NCBI GenBank assembly: GCA_964503615.1
Contig: CAZDBA010000188.1
Span: forward strand, 1 to 8,784
DNA: 8,784 nt
Direction of reading: 5' to 3'
Source: CAZDBA01 sp964503615
Lineage (GTDB): Bacteria; Planctomycetota; Planctomycetia; Pirellulales; Pirellulaceae
A program made the translations under genes and the position numbers. The notes below the pieces were generated by a model. The model ran no database searches. It was not told the DNA's origin and worked only from the letters and a program-made list of their open reading frames with translations. How positions within the stretch are numbered: position 1 is the stretch's first letter; every line of letters starts with the position of its first letter. This document shows, piece after piece, positions 5,665-8,784 of this stretch.

Positions 5665-7023
5665 ATGAGCACTGATAACAACGCCGATTCCGCCAGCCAG
5701 ATCGTACAAGACTGTCTGGACCATACGCTGTTTTCATGGTCCAAGCAGGGCGGGCTGAACCCGATCAACGCAAAACGCTCAGAAGGCGTCTACGTTTACG
5801 ACCAAGATGGAAAGCGATACATCGATTTTTCTTCTCAATTGATGAACGTGAATATCGGACATGGGCAGGAGCGTGTCAAAAACGCGGTCATGAAACAGAT
5901 GGATGAACTGAGCTTCGTTTATCCCGGCATGGCAACCGAGGCACGTGCGAAACTGGGACGAAAACTGGCCGAGATCACTCCGGCTCGGCTGACCAAAACT
6001 TTCTTCACGCTGGGTGGAGCCGAAGCGGTCGAAAACTCAATCAAGTTGGCTCGGGCGGTCAGCGGACGCCACAAGATCGTCTCGCTTTACCGCTCATATC
6101 ACGGAGCCACATACGGAGCGATGTCGGCGGGCGGCGACCCGAGAAGATTCGGCATGGATCAGCAAGCCGTCCCGAACCATGTGCGAGTCGAAAACCCATA
6201 CTTCTATCGCTGCCCATGGAACAGTGCAACTTTCGAAGAATGCGGAGACAACGCAGCCGATGCTTTGGAAAGAGTCATTCATTTTGAAAATCCGAACGCC
6301 ATTGCTGCAGTCTTGCTGGAAGGCGAAAGTGGATCATCAGGCTGCATTAAATATCCACCCAACTACTGGAAGCGAGTCCGCGATATCTGCGATCAGCATG
6401 GTATTCTGCTAATCTGCGACGAAGTCATGAGTGGCTTTGGACGAACCGGAAAGATGTTTGGCATCGATCATCATGGCGTCCAGCCGGACATGATGTGTAT
6501 GGCGAAAGGGCTGACGGCCGGTTACCTGCCGCTGGGTGGGTTGATCGTATCGGACGAAATCGCCAACGCCTACGCGGAACAAGCCTTGCCGCTTGGTCTG
6601 ACTTATTCGGCGCATCCAGTTTGTTGTGCCGCAGCACTCGCAACGATCGAAATCTACGAACAAGACGGTTTGGTTGAGAACGCGGCTCGGATGGGACAGT
6701 ACATTGAGCAGAAAGTCGAAGAGATGAAGTCCAAACATCCTTCGATCGGCGACTTCCGAAACACAGGATTGTTGGGATGCATTGAACTGGTCAAAAATCG
6801 CGAAACCAAAGAGCCTGTTACTCCTTGGAATGCGACTCCCGATCAGATGGAACCGACTGCTCGTATGGCCGCAAAAATTCGCGAGCTTGGTATGTTCACG
6901 TTTGTTCGTTGGAATTGGATTTTTGTCGCGCCTCCACTGAATATCACAGAATCAGAAGTCGATGAAGGACTCGAAATCATTTCGCAAGCGATTTCGATCG
7001 CGGACGAGTACACGGTGGGGTAA
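5665..7023 (+). CDS. Class III PLP-dependent aminotransferase, omega-amino acid:pyruvate type
   Basis: A 452-residue cytoplasmic aminotransferase of fold type I. It has the DGKRYIDFSSQLMNVNIGHG entry segment (48-67), the phosphate-binding LGGAEAVENSIKLAR (116-130), the YHGATYGAMSAGGDPRR ring-stacking segment (145-161), the cofactor-binding Asp252 in CDEVMSGFGRTG and the Schiff-base Lys281 in MAKGLTAGYLPLGG, followed by TYSAHP. All catalytic residues are present and the length is normal. The N-terminal HTLFSWSKQGGLNPI resembles the branch usually annotated as aspartate aminotransferase family or taurine--pyruvate aminotransferase. Exact substrate cannot be read from sequence. The downstream co-directional dihydropyrimidinase suggests beta-alanine or a similar omega-amino acid, but the assembly gap between them weakens that. 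AGGA five bases upstream supports the start. It is 152 bases after the alkyltransferase and probably a separate unit. Confidence 0.9.
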   Translation: MSTDNNADSASQIVQDCLDHTLFSWSKQGGLNPINAKRSEGVYVYDQDGKRYIDFSSQLMNVNIGHGQERVKNAVMKQMDELSFVYPGMATEARAKLGRKLAEITPARLTKTFFTLGGAEAVENSIKLARAVSGRHKIVSLYRSYHGATYGAMSAGGDPRRFGMDQQAVPNHVRVENPYFYRCPWNSATFEECGDNAADALERVIHFENPNAIAAVLLEGESGSSGCIKYPPNYWKRVRDICDQHGILLICDEVMSGFGRTGKMFGIDHHGVQPDMMCMAKGLTAGYLPLGGLIVSDEIANAYAEQALPLGLTYSAHPVCCAAALATIEIYEQDGLVENAARMGQYIEQKVEEMKSKHPSIGDFRNTGLLGCIELVKNRETKEPVTPWNATPDQMEPTARMAAKIRELGMFTFVRWNWIFVAPPLNITESEVDEGLEIISQAISIADEYTVG

Positions 7024-7038
7024 GCCGGTGTTGCTTGG

Positions 7039-7138
7039 NNNNNNNNNNNNNNNNNNNNNNNNNNNNNNNNNNNNNNNNNNNNNNNNNNNNNNNNNNNNNN
7101 NNNNNNNNNNNNNNNNNNNNNNNNNNNNNNNNNNNNNN
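7039..7138. other. Assembly gap of 100 N
   Basis: Exactly 100 undetermined bases, the conventional placeholder for a scaffold gap of unknown size. It begins 15 bases after the aminotransferase stop codon and ends 52 bases before the hydantoinase start. The true distance between the two genes, and any gene or promoter there, cannot be known from this sequence. Open frames that run through the gap are artefacts. Confidence 0.97.
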
Positions 7139-7190
7139 AATCTCATCAAAACGAAAACATAGAATTTGTAGCAGTTCAGAAAGTTACGTT

Positions 7191-8576
7191 ATGTCGTTGT
7201 TAATCAAGAACGGGCGAATCATCACTGCCACCGAAGACTACGTGGCTGACATTTATGTCGAGGATGAAACGATCACGACCATCGGTGAAAACCTTTCGGC
7301 CGATGAAAACGCAGAAGTTATCGATGCTTCTGGCAAATTTGTGTTTCCAGGGTTTATTGATCCGCACGTCCATATCTACCTTCCGTTTATGGGGACTTAC
7401 GCAAAAGACGACTACGCGTCGGCCAGCCGAGCTGCGCTTGTAGGTGGGACGACAACGCTGATTGAAATGTGTTGCCCAGGCTACGATGAATCACCGCTGG
7501 AAGCGTTCGAGCTATGGAAATCAAAAGCAGAGCCACTTGCTTCGGTCGATTACACGTTTCACATGGGCGTGTCAAAAATCAACGACCAAAACGAATCTGA
7601 GATCCGCGAAATCGTCTCTCGTGGTATCGCGTCGCTGAAAGTTTTCCTGGCTTACCGCGGTGCGTTTGCGGTGGATGATGACGCACTTTATCGAGTGCTG
7701 ACATTGGCGAAAGAGCTGGGCGTGATCGTGACGGCTCATTGCGAGAACGCGACGGCGGTTGCCAACAAACAGGAGCAGTTGATCGCTGAGGGCAAGACCG
7801 GGCCGGAGTTTCATGAGCCCTCTCGACCAGAATCGGTTGAAACGGCTGGCGTAGTGCATCTGACGACTTTTGCTGAATTGACCGGCGCTCACGTGTACGT
7901 CGTGCATACTTCGTGCACACCAGCCGTTCAGGCCGCGAAAGCCGCGCGTGATCGTGGCGTAAATGTTTCGATCGAAACTGTAATCCCCTACTTGGTTCTG
8001 GATGACACTTACGCTCAAAAGCCTGACTTTGAAGGCGCCAAATATGTTATGTCGCCGCCGATTCGCAACATCCGAAATCAGCAGCCGCTGTGGGACGCGA
8101 TTGCCAACCGAACGATCTCAACCGTTGCCACCGACCACGCTCCATTTGATTTTGAAGATCAAAAGCGAAAGTTGGGTGCGGACGCATTCACTGCGATCCC
8201 CAACGGAATCCCATCAGTCGAAGATCGTATTAACTTGCTGTACACGTACGGTGTGACTACTGGGAAGATCGACTTAAACACCTTCGTCGATTGCGGAAGC
8301 ACTCAGGCCGCCAAGTTGTTCGGTCTGTATCCAAAGAAAGGTACGATCGCAGTCGGCAGCGATGCAGACCTTGTAATCTACGACCCGGAATACGTTGGTC
8401 AGATATCTGCCGAAACTCACCAAATGAACGTCGACTATAGCGGCTTTGAAGGCTGGGAGATCAAGGGACGACCGTCGATCGTTACCGTTCGCGGTCAAGT
8501 TCAGACTCGCGACGGTGAATTCGTCGGCACCCCAGGCACAGGCCAATTCCTAGCCCGGAAACCAAATCATTTTTAA
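7191..8576 (+). CDS. hydA: Dihydropyrimidinase / hydantoinase (cyclic amidohydrolase)
   Basis: A 461-residue amidohydrolase-superfamily enzyme that hydrolyses cyclic amides such as dihydrouracil or hydantoins to N-carbamoyl amino acids. The binuclear metal site is complete: His59 and His61 in DPHVH, the bridging carboxylated Lys150 in SLKVFLAY, His183 in TAHCEN, His239 in VVHTS and Asp315 in ATDHAPF. Tyr155 in the FLAYRG loop is the expected catalytic tyrosine, and SPPIR (288-292) and PNGIPSVEDR (337-346) form the substrate-backbone contacts. The C-terminus has the usual AKLFGLYPKKGTIAVGSDADLVIYD. Length is typical. I start it at ATG 7191, which opens the standard MSLLIKNGRIITA beta-strand. 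Only a weak AGAAAG precedes it. Allantoinase and dihydroorotase are less likely by motif and overall pattern, but the substrate (dihydropyrimidine or hydantoin) is not settled. Confidence 0.93.
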   Translation: MSLLIKNGRIITATEDYVADIYVEDETITTIGENLSADENAEVIDASGKFVFPGFIDPHVHIYLPFMGTYAKDDYASASRAALVGGTTTLIEMCCPGYDESPLEAFELWKSKAEPLASVDYTFHMGVSKINDQNESEIREIVSRGIASLKVFLAYRGAFAVDDDALYRVLTLAKELGVIVTAHCENATAVANKQEQLIAEGKTGPEFHEPSRPESVETAGVVHLTTFAELTGAHVYVVHTSCTPAVQAAKAARDRGVNVSIETVIPYLVLDDTYAQKPDFEGAKYVMSPPIRNIRNQQPLWDAIANRTISTVATDHAPFDFEDQKRKLGADAFTAIPNGIPSVEDRINLLYTYGVTTGKIDLNTFVDCGSTQAAKLFGLYPKKGTIAVGSDADLVIYDPEYVGQISAETHQMNVDYSGFEGWEIKGRPSIVTVRGQVQTRDGEFVGTPGTGQFLARKPNHF

Positions 8577-8784
8577 AGTAGAAAGGCGACTCTTTTCGCG
8601 GTGCACGATGATCGGCTAAATCTGCCATCCAATCAGAATTGCCTTTTTGTGAGCTTATTCAAAGCCAAAATCGGTGCGCAATCTTGTTAGGGTCCTTCCC
8701 AAATCCCATTCCAATGATACTTAAGTCCTTGATTGGGGCCGCTGCGCGGCTAAAACGACAGGCTAGCTCGACGCCGGCTACCGG
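8577..8784. other. Right-edge non-coding region
   Basis: Just over 200 bases after the hydantoinase stop without a supported gene. AAAGGC (8582-8587) can pair with GCCTTT some 50 bases later, and the second arm is followed by TTGTG. This is a possible but poor terminator because of the long loop. The last 50 bases are GC-rich and palindromic and are listed separately. Confidence 0.45.
8735..8784. repeat. GC-rich palindromic element at the right edge
   Basis: GCCGC-tgc-GCGGC (8738-8750) is a perfect five-base-pair hairpin. It is followed by TAAAACGACA, GCTAGC (8762-8767) and the run CGCCGGCTACCGG up to the window end. The block order GGGGC, TGCGC, GCTAGC, CGCCGG is shared, in the same orientation, with 85-123. 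It probably continues past the window. I take it as a member of a dispersed intergenic repeat family; copy number was not testable. Confidence 0.4.

Noticed and set aside
7035..7190. Upstream extension of the hydantoinase through the N run.
   Set aside because: It is translated from undetermined bases. The ATG at 7191 opens the standard first strand of the family.
1..8784. Search for CRISPR arrays, tRNA genes, insertion sequence ends and toxin-antitoxin pairs.
   Set aside because: No regularly spaced repeats, tRNA-like cloverleaf, transposase remnants or small paired genes were seen by eye.

Overview
The window looks like ordinary chromosomal DNA from a planctomycete, probably a Pirellulaceae-type bacterium (Rhodopirellula, Blastopirellula or relatives). 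The evidence is indirect: a short Tat-exported prenyltransferase/squalene-oxidase-repeat protein of the kind abundant in that phylum, a 247-residue conserved protein that I know only as a planctomycete hypothetical, and two GC-rich palindromic intergenic elements that resemble planctomycete dispersed repeats. Base composition is about balanced. No rRNA, tRNA, CRISPR array, transposase or phage gene was seen.

Layout. Bases 1-54 may hold the last codons of a gene entering from the left. A gene-free stretch follows (55-398) with two repeat-like palindromic elements. Transketolase lies on the minus strand (399-2438). A divergent intergenic region (2439-2793) carries a good sigma70-like promoter for transketolase and a weaker one for the exported repeat protein on the plus strand (2794-3870). 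That gene and the minus-strand conserved hypothetical (4068-4811) converge on one strong bidirectional terminator hairpin (3979-4002). The hypothetical gene is divergent from a plus-strand O6-alkylguanine-DNA alkyltransferase (4961-5512). Their shared intergenic region has a clear promoter for the repair gene, abutted by a long imperfect palindrome. Downstream on the plus strand are a class III PLP aminotransferase (5665-7023), a run of exactly 100 N (7039-7138, an assembly gap of probably unknown true size), and a dihydropyrimidinase/hydantoinase (7191-8576). The window ends in a GC-rich palindromic element resembling the one near the left end.

How the genes work together. Transketolase is central carbon metabolism (non-oxidative pentose phosphate pathway), and the alkyltransferase is stand-alone DNA repair. 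The aminotransferase and dihydropyrimidinase are the most plausible functional pair. In reductive pyrimidine breakdown the cyclic amidohydrolase opens dihydrouracil, and an omega-aminotransferase removes nitrogen from the beta-alanine made two steps later. The dehydrogenase and the beta-ureidopropionase of that pathway are not visible here, and the gap lies between the two genes, so the link is inference. I did not find a convincing undescribed system. The points most worth a second look are the conserved hypothetical with its divergent palindrome, the exported repeat protein, and what the gap hides.
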